This document shows positions 8,005 to 13,167 of a stretch of 21,836 bases of DNA, piece after piece; position 1 is the first letter of the stretch; each line of letters begins with the position of its first letter. Made by a program: the position numbers and the translations under genes. This DNA comes from a virus. The notes below the pieces were generated by a model. It saw only the letters and a list, made by a program, of their open reading frames with translations. It was not told the DNA's origin and did no database searches. Location of the stretch: positions 1-21,836 of the IMG/VR virus record IMGVR_UViG_3300007234_003798, one strand, 5' to 3'.

Positions 8005-8811
8005 ATGACAGAAGCACTTTTAGATAAAAATAAATCTGCCTTTAAACTTAAGGGTATGGGTCCGATATATTGTATCAATCTGGATGATCAACCAGAAAGA
8101 TGGAAGTATATGGAAGATCAATTTAAGTATTGGGAAATTGAAAACTATACTCGCATCTCTGGATATGATGGCCGTGATGATGACTTGAGTGATATACTCA
8201 CAGGAAAATATCCTGATAGAGTTTCTTCTGGAGAAATTGGATGTTCTACAAGTCATCTTAAAGCCATCAAGCATTGGTTAGAAACTTCTGATTCTCCTTA
8301 TGCGATTATGATGGAAGATGACTGTAGTTTAGAAACGGTAAGGTTTTGGAATTTTACTTGGAATGACTTTTATGCACATGTTCCATATGATTGGGATGTA
8401 GTTCAAATTGCTATTATCTGTACTGGGGATATTCATGTTCGTCTTCACAAAAGATTTGTAAATGATTTTTCAACAGCATGTTATATTATCAATCGTCATC
8501 ATGCAGAAAAACTTTTAAGATTTCATGTTCGTGGTGAAAAGTATAAATTGGACAATGGATGTAAACCAAGACCAGTTGCTGATGATTTGATTTATAATTC
8601 CGGTAACACTTATTCCATGCCCCTATTAGTCTATAGAACAGAACTTGGGTCTTCTATACACCCAGAGCACGTTGACATCTATCACAAGGGCAATTACCAG
8701 GCTCTCACTAACTTTTGGCAACAGAATGGTGCTAATATTGATATTGTTGATTATATGAACTACGATCCATATCTTGGAAGAATTACGGAACCAACACAAA
8801 GAGATGCTTGA
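8005..8811 (+). CDS. GT25 family glycosyltransferase (LPS biosynthesis type)
   Basis: 268 aa. IYCINLDDQPERW near residues 21-33, followed by GEIGCSTSHLKAIKHWL and YAIMMEDDCSL, is the standard series of GT25 motifs, with the E-D-D site thought to bind the metal and UDP-sugar. GT25 members such as LgtB/Lex2-type enzymes transfer galactose or glucose to LPS. It is the last gene of the glycan module. Its stop codon lies inside the -35 box of the next promoter, which marks the boundary with the photosynthesis block. Confidence 0.9.
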   Translation: MTEALLDKNKSAFKLKGMGPIYCINLDDQPERWKYMEDQFKYWEIENYTRISGYDGRDDDLSDILTGKYPDRVSSGEIGCSTSHLKAIKHWLETSDSPYAIMMEDDCSLETVRFWNFTWNDFYAHVPYDWDVVQIAIICTGDIHVRLHKRFVNDFSTACYIINRHHAEKLLRFHVRGEKYKLDNGCKPRPVADDLIYNSGNTYSMPLLVYRTELGSSIHPEHVDIYHKGNYQALTNFWQQNGANIDIVDYMNYDPYLGRITEPTQRDA

Positions 8812-8836
8812 CAGAACTTTACATTTCCTATATAAT
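8808..8836 (+). promoter_or_regulatory. Consensus sigma70-type early promoter of the hli operon
   Basis: TTGACA at 8808-8813 and TATAAT at 8831-8836 are both perfect consensus hexamers with a 17-bp spacer. The -35 box includes the TGA stop of the upstream glycosyltransferase. hli begins 25 bp after the -10, leaving a short leader. Confidence 0.85.
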
Positions 8837-8861
8837 TATGTAACAGTTCTTTACAAAGACA

Positions 8862-9080
8862 ATGACCGTAACAACTAATGAGCGTGGACAACAGAATATG
8901 TGGGCAACTGAACCCACCATGTACATGACTAAAGAAGATCTTGATCGTTATGGTATCGAAACACATGCTGAAAAAGCAGAGAAACTGAACGGTCGTGTTG
9001 CCATGCTGGGATTCGTCGCAGCAGTCGTTTCCTATGCAACTACTGGTAGCCTGTTCTTCTTCGGTGCATTCGGTATTTGA
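8862..9080 (+). CDS. hli: High-light-inducible protein (HLIP)
   Basis: 72 aa. The C-terminal half holds the Hli/chlorophyll-binding signature AEKLNGRVAMLGFVAA at about residues 38-53, with the conserved E..NGR.AM, followed by a hydrophobic stretch forming one transmembrane helix. HLIPs bind chlorophyll and carotenoid in the thylakoid membrane and protect photosystem II during assembly and light stress; phage copies are thought to support photosynthesis during infection. It sits directly behind a consensus promoter and likely heads a small operon running to ferredoxin. Confidence 0.94.
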   Translation: MTVTTNERGQQNMWATEPTMYMTKEDLDRYGIETHAEKAEKLNGRVAMLGFVAAVVSYATTGSLFFFGAFGI

Positions 9081-9082
9081 TT

Positions 9083-9274
9083 ATGGAACACAGCATCGTT
9101 GAACTTTTCACATATTATGTGATTGCTGGAGCACTCATCATCGGAGCACCTGCCGTCTTTTTCCTTGTTGCTTTCATGCCTGCTCTTCAGAATACGAAGG
9201 GTCGTATGGTAGGATATAAGGACCACAAGACTTATGGTGATTCATCTATTTACGAAGTAAACAGGAGCACTTGA
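9083..9274 (+). CDS. Small membrane protein of unknown function
   Basis: 63 aa from ATG 9083, two bases after the hli stop; a TTG overlapping that stop is the alternative start. Residues about 10-33 form one strongly hydrophobic helix, followed by a soluble tail with NTKGRMVGYKDHKTYGDSSIY. The position beside hli suggests a thylakoid role. I considered PsbN but the tail lacks the PsbN ending, so no family is assigned. Confidence 0.75.
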   Translation: MEHSIVELFTYYVIAGALIIGAPAVFFLVAFMPALQNTKGRMVGYKDHKTYGDSSIYEVNRST

Positions 9275-9276
9275 CA

Positions 9277-9660
<384 letters not shown>

Positions 9661-9661
<1 letters not shown>

Positions 9662-9954
9662 TGAACAAGTTTCTTCTTTTCTCCAAGGACTCTTGTGGCC
9701 CTTGTATGTTGGTAGAAAAATACTTTCGTTCTATCAAAGATGAAAGAACCAGCATCATTGAAAAGGTAGATCTTGAAGATTTTGGGTCAACTCCATCTCA
9801 AGAAGCACTAGATCTTGCTAAAAAGTATGGTGTGACTGCAACACCTGTTCTTGTTGTTACAGATTCTGAAGGAAACAAGTTAGAAGAATACATAGGTGGT
9901 ATGGGAATTACCCAAAACATCAGAAAGTTATTTGATCAGTATGCCAAATCCTAA
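9661..9954 (+). CDS. Thioredoxin-like protein
   Basis: 97 aa, near thioredoxin length. The active site C-G-P-C is at residues 12-15 after the first strand FLLFSKDS, and a cis-proline loop follows in YGVTATPVLVV. These are the two defining thioredoxin-fold features. It reduces protein disulfides, with likely targets in nucleotide metabolism or photosynthetic redox control. Coupled to ferredoxin by a one-base stop/start overlap, it could draw electrons indirectly from that pool, which is inference. It ends overlapping the next small ORF by 14 nt. Confidence 0.88.
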
Positions 9955-10090
9955 TCAACTTCAAGAAGACATAGTTAAATTAAATGCCCTATACGAAGAA
10001 CTCTGCTGGGGGCACGATGACGAATTAGTATTCAGTCACGAAAATGGCAGAGTCGTTATTTACAACAAAACTCAGGAGCAAAAACAATGA
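9941..10090 (+). CDS. Small hypothetical protein (49 aa)
   Basis: Starts at ATG 9941 inside the 3' end of the thioredoxin-like gene. The sequence is charged, with LQEDIVKLNALYEELCWGHDDELVFSHENG: a short helix, then a strand-turn-strand. No family recognised. It overlaps the mini-HLIP start by 4 nt (ATGA), which supports its being translated. Confidence 0.65.
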   Translation: MPNPNQLQEDIVKLNALYEELCWGHDDELVFSHENGRVVIYNKTQEQKQ

Positions 10091-10194
10091 ACGAAAAAGC
10101 AGAACGCATTAATGGTTGGGCAGCAATGATTGGAGTCATTGCCGCAATGGGATCTTATGCCGTTAGTGGCCAGATCATTCCAGGTGTATGGTGA
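10087..10194 (+). CDS. hli: Minimal high-light-inducible protein (35 aa)
   Basis: ATG 10087 to TGA 10194. AERINGWAAMIGVIAAMGSY carries the Hli core (E..NG..AM.G) and nothing else: there is no N-terminal domain and a single helix ending in GQIIPGVW. This is shorter than ordinary HLIPs (about 40-70 aa) but retains the conserved Glu, Asn and Gly used for pigment binding and helix packing. It overlaps the preceding stop by ATGA. It is a second hli gene 1 kb after the first, and likely acts in the thylakoid membrane. Confidence 0.85.
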   Translation: MNEKAERINGWAAMIGVIAAMGSYAVSGQIIPGVW

Positions 10195-10199
10195 ATGAT

Positions 10200-10325
10200 A
10201 TGTTACTTCTAGGTTCTATAATGCTGGGCACATTTATTTTTTATGCCGCCCTGTTTAGTGAGGACGTAGATGATGATGATGACATGGACGGCGGTATGAT
10301 GGTTCCCGCATATAACCCAATTTAA
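10200..10325 (+). CDS. 41-aa membrane micro-protein with polyacidic tail
   Basis: ATG 10200 (an in-frame GTG at 10191, overlapping the hli stop, is the alternative). One hydrophobic helix (LLLGSIMLGTFIFYAALF, residues 2-19), then EDVDDDDDMDGGMM and a short MVPAYNPI end. The shape suggests a thylakoid or plasma-membrane peptide with an acidic cytoplasmic tail that could bind cations or a basic partner. It lies between the mini-HLIP and a terminator. Family not recognised. Confidence 0.65.
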   Translation: MLLLGSIMLGTFIFYAALFSEDVDDDDDMDGGMMVPAYNPI

Positions 10326-10330
10326 TTCTC

Positions 10331-10365
10331 AAACTCTGTTCTAAATAAAGGACAGAGTTTTTTTT
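10331..10365 (+). terminator. Intrinsic terminator closing the hli-ferredoxin operon
   Basis: AAACTCTGT (10331-10339) pairs perfectly with ACAGAGTTT (10352-10360), followed by an eight-T run (10358-10365, partly in the stem). The loop contains CTAAATA. Confidence 0.85.
10341..10347 (+). promoter_or_regulatory. Possible late promoter box in terminator loop
   Basis: CTAAATA, a T4-late-like box, lies in the loop of the terminator and 23 bp before the ATG at 10371. The position is right for a late transcript of the 53-aa ORF. The motif is short, so support is modest. Confidence 0.35.
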
Positions 10366-10370
10366 GTATT

Positions 10371-10532
10371 ATGTCACATAACCAATTGACAAGAGATGAA
10401 ATCAAGTGTCATGTTCTTAAGTTAAAACATCAAGTTGATCAAGAGCCAAAAACTGTATGGCAAGGAGAAAAGGATCTTGCTCATAAGTATCTTAATTTGG
10501 TCTTGGACAAGATAGAGGAATATCGATTTTAG
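10371..10532 (+). CDS. Small hypothetical cyanophage protein (53 aa)
   Basis: ATG 10371 to TAG 10532. A charged, mostly helical protein with EIKCHVLKLKHQVDQEPK and LAHKYLNLVLDKIEEYRF; no signal or membrane segment. It fills the space between two terminators just upstream of psbA and looks like the small helical ORFs common in cyanophage photosynthesis regions. Its stop codon forms part of the next terminator stem. Confidence 0.65.
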   Translation: MSHNQLTRDEIKCHVLKLKHQVDQEPKTVWQGEKDLAHKYLNLVLDKIEEYRF

Positions 10533-10552
10533 GGGTTGACACCCCTTTTTTT
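10531..10552 (+). terminator. Intrinsic terminator whose loop carries the psbA -35 box
   Basis: GGGGT (10532-10536) pairs with ACCCC (10541-10545), extended by A10531-T10546, with loop TGAC and a T tract at 10546-10552. The last stem base, the loop and the first base of the 3' arm spell TTGACA, the -35 of the next promoter. Confidence 0.82.
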
Positions 10553-10564
10553 GTGCCTTATAAT
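10536..10564 (+). promoter_or_regulatory. psbA promoter P1 (consensus sigma70 type)
   Basis: TTGACA at 10536-10541 and TATAAT at 10559-10564, spacer exactly 17 bp. The spacer contains the T tract of the overlapping terminator. Start would be near 10571, giving a psbA leader of about 250 nt. Confidence 0.82.
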
Positions 10565-10598
10565 AGACAGGTCTTCGGGAGACACCGCTTCAACACCT

Positions 10599-10621
10599 CC
10601 AAATGGGTACTACCAAATGGG
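10599..10621 (+). repeat. Tandem CCAAATGGG direct repeat
   Basis: Two exact copies of CCAAATGGG, start to start 14 bp apart, end 3 bp before the -35 of psbA promoter P2. The placement suggests an activator or repressor site, or an RNA element in the P1 transcript. Confidence 0.5.
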
Positions 10622-10624
10622 GAC

Positions 10625-10653
10625 TTGACAAGTAGTGGAGACCGTAGTATACT
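10625..10653 (+). promoter_or_regulatory. psbA promoter P2 (sigma70 type)
   Basis: TTGACA at 10625-10630 and TATACT at 10648-10653 (5 of 6), with a 17-bp spacer. The -10 runs straight into a late-type box, reading TATACTAAATA. The leader from here would be about 160 nt. Confidence 0.7.
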
Positions 10654-10658
10654 AAATA
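10652..10658 (+). promoter_or_regulatory. Late-type box overlapping psbA P2
   Basis: CTAAATA resembles the T4 late box TATAAATA and shares two bases with the P2 -10. It could let the phage late sigma factor drive psbA from almost the same start. Confidence 0.45.
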
Positions 10659-10820
10659 AATCAACGACAAAGAAGTTTACATTTCTTAACCGTTGGAACA
10701 CACCCCGCAAACCGAGACCTCTAGGGTGTCTAAATCACGTCTCTTATATCCCAAGGCGAGGGGTCTTGGGAAATAGTAACTCCACCATGTCCCTGATGGT
10801 CTTACTTAAATTTCAAAACA

Positions 10821-11900
10821 ATGTCTTCTACAACACTTTCAAAACAACAATCGAATACTTGGGACCAGTTCACTGAGTGGGTCACTTCCACCAACAATCG
10901 TCTTTATGTTGGTTGGTTCGGAACTCTTATGATTCCAACCCTGCTTGCTGCTACACTCTGCTTCATCGTTGCCTTCATCGCTGCTCCTCCTGTGGACATC
11001 GATGGCATCCGTGAACCAGTCGCTGGTTCTCTCCTTTATGGAAACAACATCATCTCTGGTGCTGTTGTTCCTTCTTCTAACGCAATTGGACTCCACTTCT
11101 ATCCCATCTGGGAAGCTGCATCACTTGATGAATGGCTTTACAACGGTGGTCCTTATCAATTGGTCGTCTTCCACTTCCTGATTGGCATCTTCTGCTACAT
11201 GGGTCGTGAGTGGGAACTTTCTTATCGTCTGGGTATGCGTCCCTGGATCTGCGTTGCATATTCCGCACCTGTTGCTGCTGCATCTGCTGTATTCCTGGTC
11301 TATCCTTTCGGTCAAGGTTCTTTCTCTGATGGTATGCCCCTTGGTATTAGTGGCACGTTCAACTTCATGCTTGTCTTCCAAGCAGAGCACAACATCCTGA
11401 TGCACCCCTTCCACATGCTTGGTGTGGCTGGTGTCTTCGGTGGTTCACTGTTCTCCGCAATGCACGGTTCTCTGGTTACTTCTTCACTGGTTCGTGAAAC
11501 CACAGAAAACGAGTCCCAGAACTATGGTTACAAGTTCGGTCAAGAAGAAGAGACCTACAACATTGTTGCTGCTCATGGATACTTTGGTCGTCTAATCTTC
11601 CAATATGCATCCTTCAACAACTCCCGTTCACTTCACTTTTTCCTTGCAGCATGGCCTGTCGTAGGAATCTGGTTCACTGCACTTGGTGTTAGCACCATGG
11701 CATTCAATCTCAACGGTTTCAACTTCAACCAGTCCATCATCGACGGTCAAGGTCGTGTGCTCAACACCTGGGCAGATGTGCTGAACCGTGCCAACCTCGG
11801 GATGGAAGTGATGCACGAGAGGAACGCACACAATTTCCCTCTGGATCTTGCTGCTGCTGAGTCCACTCCTGTTGCACTTACTGCTCCAACCATCGGTTGA
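10821..11900 (+). CDS. psbA: Photosystem II D1 protein
   Basis: 359 aa, colinear with cyanobacterial D1 from the [15 protein letters not shown] helix to the tail. Visible functional residues are Tyr161 (TyrZ), Asp170 and Glu189 (Mn cluster region), His198 (P680 ligand) and the C-terminal DLA processing site at 342-344 followed by a 15-residue extension. Residue 130 is Glu (MGREWEL), the form of high-light D1 isoforms. No intron interrupts it. Phage D1 replaces host D1, which photodamage removes during infection. It is visibly richer in G+C than the glycan genes. It has two upstream promoters and its own terminator. Confidence 0.98.
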   Translation: MSSTTLSKQQSNTWDQFTEWVTSTNNRLYVGWFGTLMIPTLLAATLCFIVAFIAAPPVDIDGIREPVAGSLLYGNNIISGAVVPSSNAIGLHFYPIWEAASLDEWLYNGGPYQLVVFHFLIGIFCYMGREWELSYRLGMRPWICVAYSAPVAAASAVFLVYPFGQGSFSDGMPLGISGTFNFMLVFQAEHNILMHPFHMLGVAGVFGGSLFSAMHGSLVTSSLVRETTENESQNYGYKFGQEEETYNIVAAHGYFGRLIFQYASFNNSRSLHFFLAAWPVVGIWFTALGVSTMAFNLNGFNFNQSIIDGQGRVLNTWADVLNRANLGMEVMHERNAHNFPLDLAAAESTPVALTAPTIG

Positions 11901-11921
11901 GTTTCCTGAAAACTGAATAAT

Positions 11922-11952
11922 AAAAAGGGGGTCTCATTGAGATCCTTTTTTT
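11922..11952 (+). terminator. psbA intrinsic terminator
   Basis: GGGTCTC (11929-11935) pairs with GAGATCC (11939-11945) with one G-U pair and loop ATT. It is extended by A-rich and T-rich flanks and a seven-T run at 11946-11952. Confidence 0.82.
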
Positions 11953-11953
11953 G

Positions 11954-11961
11954 TATAAATA
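11954..11961 (+). promoter_or_regulatory. T4-type late promoter
   Basis: TATAAATA is an exact match to the T4 late consensus. It follows the psbA terminator directly and lies 25 bp before the endonuclease ATG. Confidence 0.6.
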
Positions 11962-11986
11962 GGTATTGAGAATACGCATTACAATA

Positions 11987-12352
11987 ATGAAAACTTGTAG
12001 CATCTGTAAGCAAGAGTTGCCTCTTTCAAACTTTCATAAAAGAACTTATGCTTCTGGAAATATTGGATATCAAAATAAATGTAGAAAATGCACCACTACT
12101 GTTAGGAGAGAGTATTATAAGCCCCACGAAAAAACTAGACAAAAACTAAAAATTAGTGAGGAGCAGTATAATGATCTAATGAAGAATGAGAACTGTCAAA
12201 TATGTGATGCAGAACTAACCAAGAAGTGTATTGACCACTGCCACTCCACAAACAAGATACGGGGTGTCCTCTGCAACAACTGCAACACCGCACTGGGTCT
12301 TGTAGGAGACAACACCCATATCCTCCAAAAGATGATTGAGTATCTCGGTTGA
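11987..12352 (+). CDS. Endonuclease VII/HNH-type nuclease, possible free-standing homing endonuclease
   Basis: 121 aa from ATG 11987; a TTG 21 bp upstream is a weaker start. The N-terminal half has CSICKQELPLSNF and KCRKC, a zinc-finger-like Cys set. The C-terminal half has CQICDAEL, then IDHCHSTNKIRGVLCNNCNTALG, the recombination endonuclease VII signature (DHCH...RG.LCN.CN..LG) with its zinc cysteines and catalytic D/H. T4 gp49 resolves Holliday junctions, but short relatives scattered in phages are often mobile endonucleases. Its place between psbA and psbD recalls endonucleases near psbA in other cyanophages such as S-PM2. It looks more AT-rich than psbA. Confidence 0.85.
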   Translation: MKTCSICKQELPLSNFHKRTYASGNIGYQNKCRKCTTTVRREYYKPHEKTRQKLKISEEQYNDLMKNENCQICDAELTKKCIDHCHSTNKIRGVLCNNCNTALGLVGDNTHILQKMIEYLG

Positions 12353-12377
12353 TATAAAAACTAAATACTGATATAAT
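12349..12377 (+). promoter_or_regulatory. Promoter running into a terminator hairpin
   Basis: TTGATA at 12349-12354 (5 of 6) and TATAAT at 12372-12377, spacer 17 bp. The -35 includes the stop of the endonuclease gene, and a late-type CTAAATA (12361-12367) lies in the spacer. The predicted start near 12384 is inside the 5' arm of the next hairpin. Confidence 0.6.
12361..12367 (+). promoter_or_regulatory. Late-type box CTAAATA
   Basis: Lies 38 bp before the ATG at 12406 and within the spacer of the sigma70-type promoter above. A transcript from here would start just before or within the terminator stem. Confidence 0.35.
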
Positions 12378-12378
12378 A

Positions 12379-12404
12379 AGAGGGTCACACAGACCCTCTT
12401 TTTT
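12379..12404 (+). terminator. Intrinsic terminator of the endonuclease gene
   Basis: AGAGGGTC (12379-12386) pairs perfectly with GACCCTCT (12392-12399), loop ACACA, followed by T's to 12404. The ATG of the next gene is 1 bp beyond the T run. Confidence 0.85.
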
Positions 12405-12405
12405 A

Positions 12406-12582
12406 ATGGCAAAAGTTAGAGACCCACTCAAGTATGGATACTATGGAGTTGATTATGTGCTCTGGGGTAAAGATAGAGTTGCTGTTTACTTTGATATGAT
12501 TACTGCACAACAATCAATGATGTCTATGCTGAAACGTGGAGTTGAAGTCAAAGGAATGAGAGAGATTAAAGTAAATGGGTAA
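12406..12582 (+). CDS. Small hypothetical protein (58 aa)
   Basis: ATG 12406 to TAA 12582. A soluble mixed protein: YGYYGVDYVLWGKDRVAVYFD suggests strands, then a Met-rich helix (TAQQSMMSMLKRG). No known family recognised. Overlap of 8 nt with the next gene supports translation. It is the first gene after the terminator/promoter pair at 12349-12404. Confidence 0.65.
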   Translation: MAKVRDPLKYGYYGVDYVLWGKDRVAVYFDMITAQQSMMSMLKRGVEVKGMREIKVNG

Positions 12583-12826
12583 GAGGAAAAGTGCCTGGAG
12601 AATTTGGGCAAAAGCATTAGGACAAAAAGATGGAAAAGATGATCGAGAGGCAGATATTATTGCTGGCATACGCACCCTTATTTTTATTTCTTACTTGGTT
12701 ACCAATGTGGCTATCGTGGCCAATGCAGTAAGACACTGGAATGATGGGGTAAATAGAAATGTAGTCACGGGCACACAACCCACACAGAGGGTTTCCAATG
12801 TATCGGGAACCGCATCTCAACGATAA
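12575..12826 (+). CDS. Single-TM hypothetical protein between psbA and psbD (83 aa)
   Basis: ATG 12575. The N-terminus is basic and amphipathic (RKSAWRIWAKALGQK), then acidic. One hydrophobic helix spans about residues 34-52 (TLIFISYLVTNVAIVANAV), followed by RHWND and a Thr/Ser/Gln-rich tail. The topology suggests a membrane-anchored protein with an interfacial basic helix. No family recognised. It overlaps both neighbours, and a thylakoid role is inferred only from position. Confidence 0.7.
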   Translation: MGKRKSAWRIWAKALGQKDGKDDREADIIAGIRTLIFISYLVTNVAIVANAVRHWNDGVNRNVVTGTQPTQRVSNVSGTASQR

Positions 12827-13007
12827 GTCAAAGGAATGTGCGGATATATGGAATGAATGGTATGAAATATTTCAAGATTCGGAAAAAAGAAACACGCCAA
12901 AACGTAAAGAATTGAGAGATGAATGGTGTAAGTGTTGTGATGAATTGAGTGAAATGGTTCGTCAAGAATATCTAACAAACCCTAGGTACAATAATTTAAA
13001 AATGTAA
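12798..13007 (+). CDS. Small soluble hypothetical protein (69 aa)
   Basis: ATG 12798, overlapping the previous gene by 29 nt. The protein is charged and helical with conspicuous Trp and Cys residues (IWNEWYEIF, EWCKCCDEL). The CKCC cluster could bind metal, but no partner Cys/His set is seen. No family recognised. The long overlap lowers certainty slightly, but the frame is open through to its stop. Confidence 0.6.
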   Translation: MYREPHLNDKSKECADIWNEWYEIFQDSEKRNTPKRKELRDEWCKCCDELSEMVRQEYLTNPRYNNLKM

Positions 13008-13012
13008 TAAAG

Positions 13013-13111
13013 ATGATAACGACAGAAACTCCTGATAAGTTGAGGCAAATTATTATGGATACATGGCCTCAACTTTATCGAAGACAAAGAGTAGGTATTA
13101 CTTCTTATTGA
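13013..13111 (+). CDS. Possible 32-aa micro-ORF upstream of psbD
   Basis: ATG 13013 to TGA 13111, six bases after the previous stop. The product has LRQIIMDTWPQLYRRQRVG, a possible amphipathic basic helix. The stop codon lies in the -35 box of the psbD promoter, the same arrangement as at hli. The small size keeps confidence moderate. Confidence 0.45.
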   Translation: MITTETPDKLRQIIMDTWPQLYRRQRVGITSY

Positions 13112-13136
13112 CTAATACTGTAAAGTTATGTAAACT
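13108..13136 (+). promoter_or_regulatory. Putative psbD promoter
   Basis: TTGACT at 13108-13113 (5 of 6) and TAAACT at 13131-13136 (4 of 6), 17-bp spacer. As at psbA P2 the -10 leads directly into CTAAATA. The leader would be about 25 nt. Confidence 0.5.
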
Positions 13137-13141
13137 AAATA
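13135..13141 (+). promoter_or_regulatory. Late-type box overlapping the psbD -10
   Basis: CTAAATA, sharing two bases with TAAACT, so the site reads TAAACTAAATA. Compare TATACTAAATA upstream of psbA. Confidence 0.45.
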
Positions 13142-13167
13142 TGAGAAGTAATTAAGAGGTAATTTTT

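Larger units (their letters stand above)
10571..10820 (+). promoter_or_regulatory. Structured psbA 5' leader, no protein gene seen
   Basis: About 250 bp with no convincing ORF. It holds a 9-bp direct repeat CCAAATGGG (10599-10607 and 10613-10621), a second promoter, and inverted repeats TCCCAAG/CTTGGGA (10749-10755 with 10765-10771) and ACCAT/ATGGT (10784-10788 with 10796-10800). No Shine-Dalgarno sequence precedes psbA ATG 10821 (the bases are TTTCAAAACA), so leader structure or an A/U-rich element may control translation. Confidence 0.6.

Noticed and set aside
9083-9274. Calling the 63-aa membrane protein PsbN
   Set aside because: Size and one helix fit loosely, but the conserved PsbN C-terminal segment (FG..S..L.DPFE.H) is absent.
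10553-10876. 107-codon + strand ORF across the psbA leader
   Set aside because: It spans the promoter, repeats and psbA start in another frame, has low-complexity, non-protein-like composition and overlaps the start of a certain gene.
10821-11900. Group I intron in psbA, as found in some cyanophages
   Set aside because: The D1 frame is continuous over 359 codons with all conserved segments, so no intron is present.
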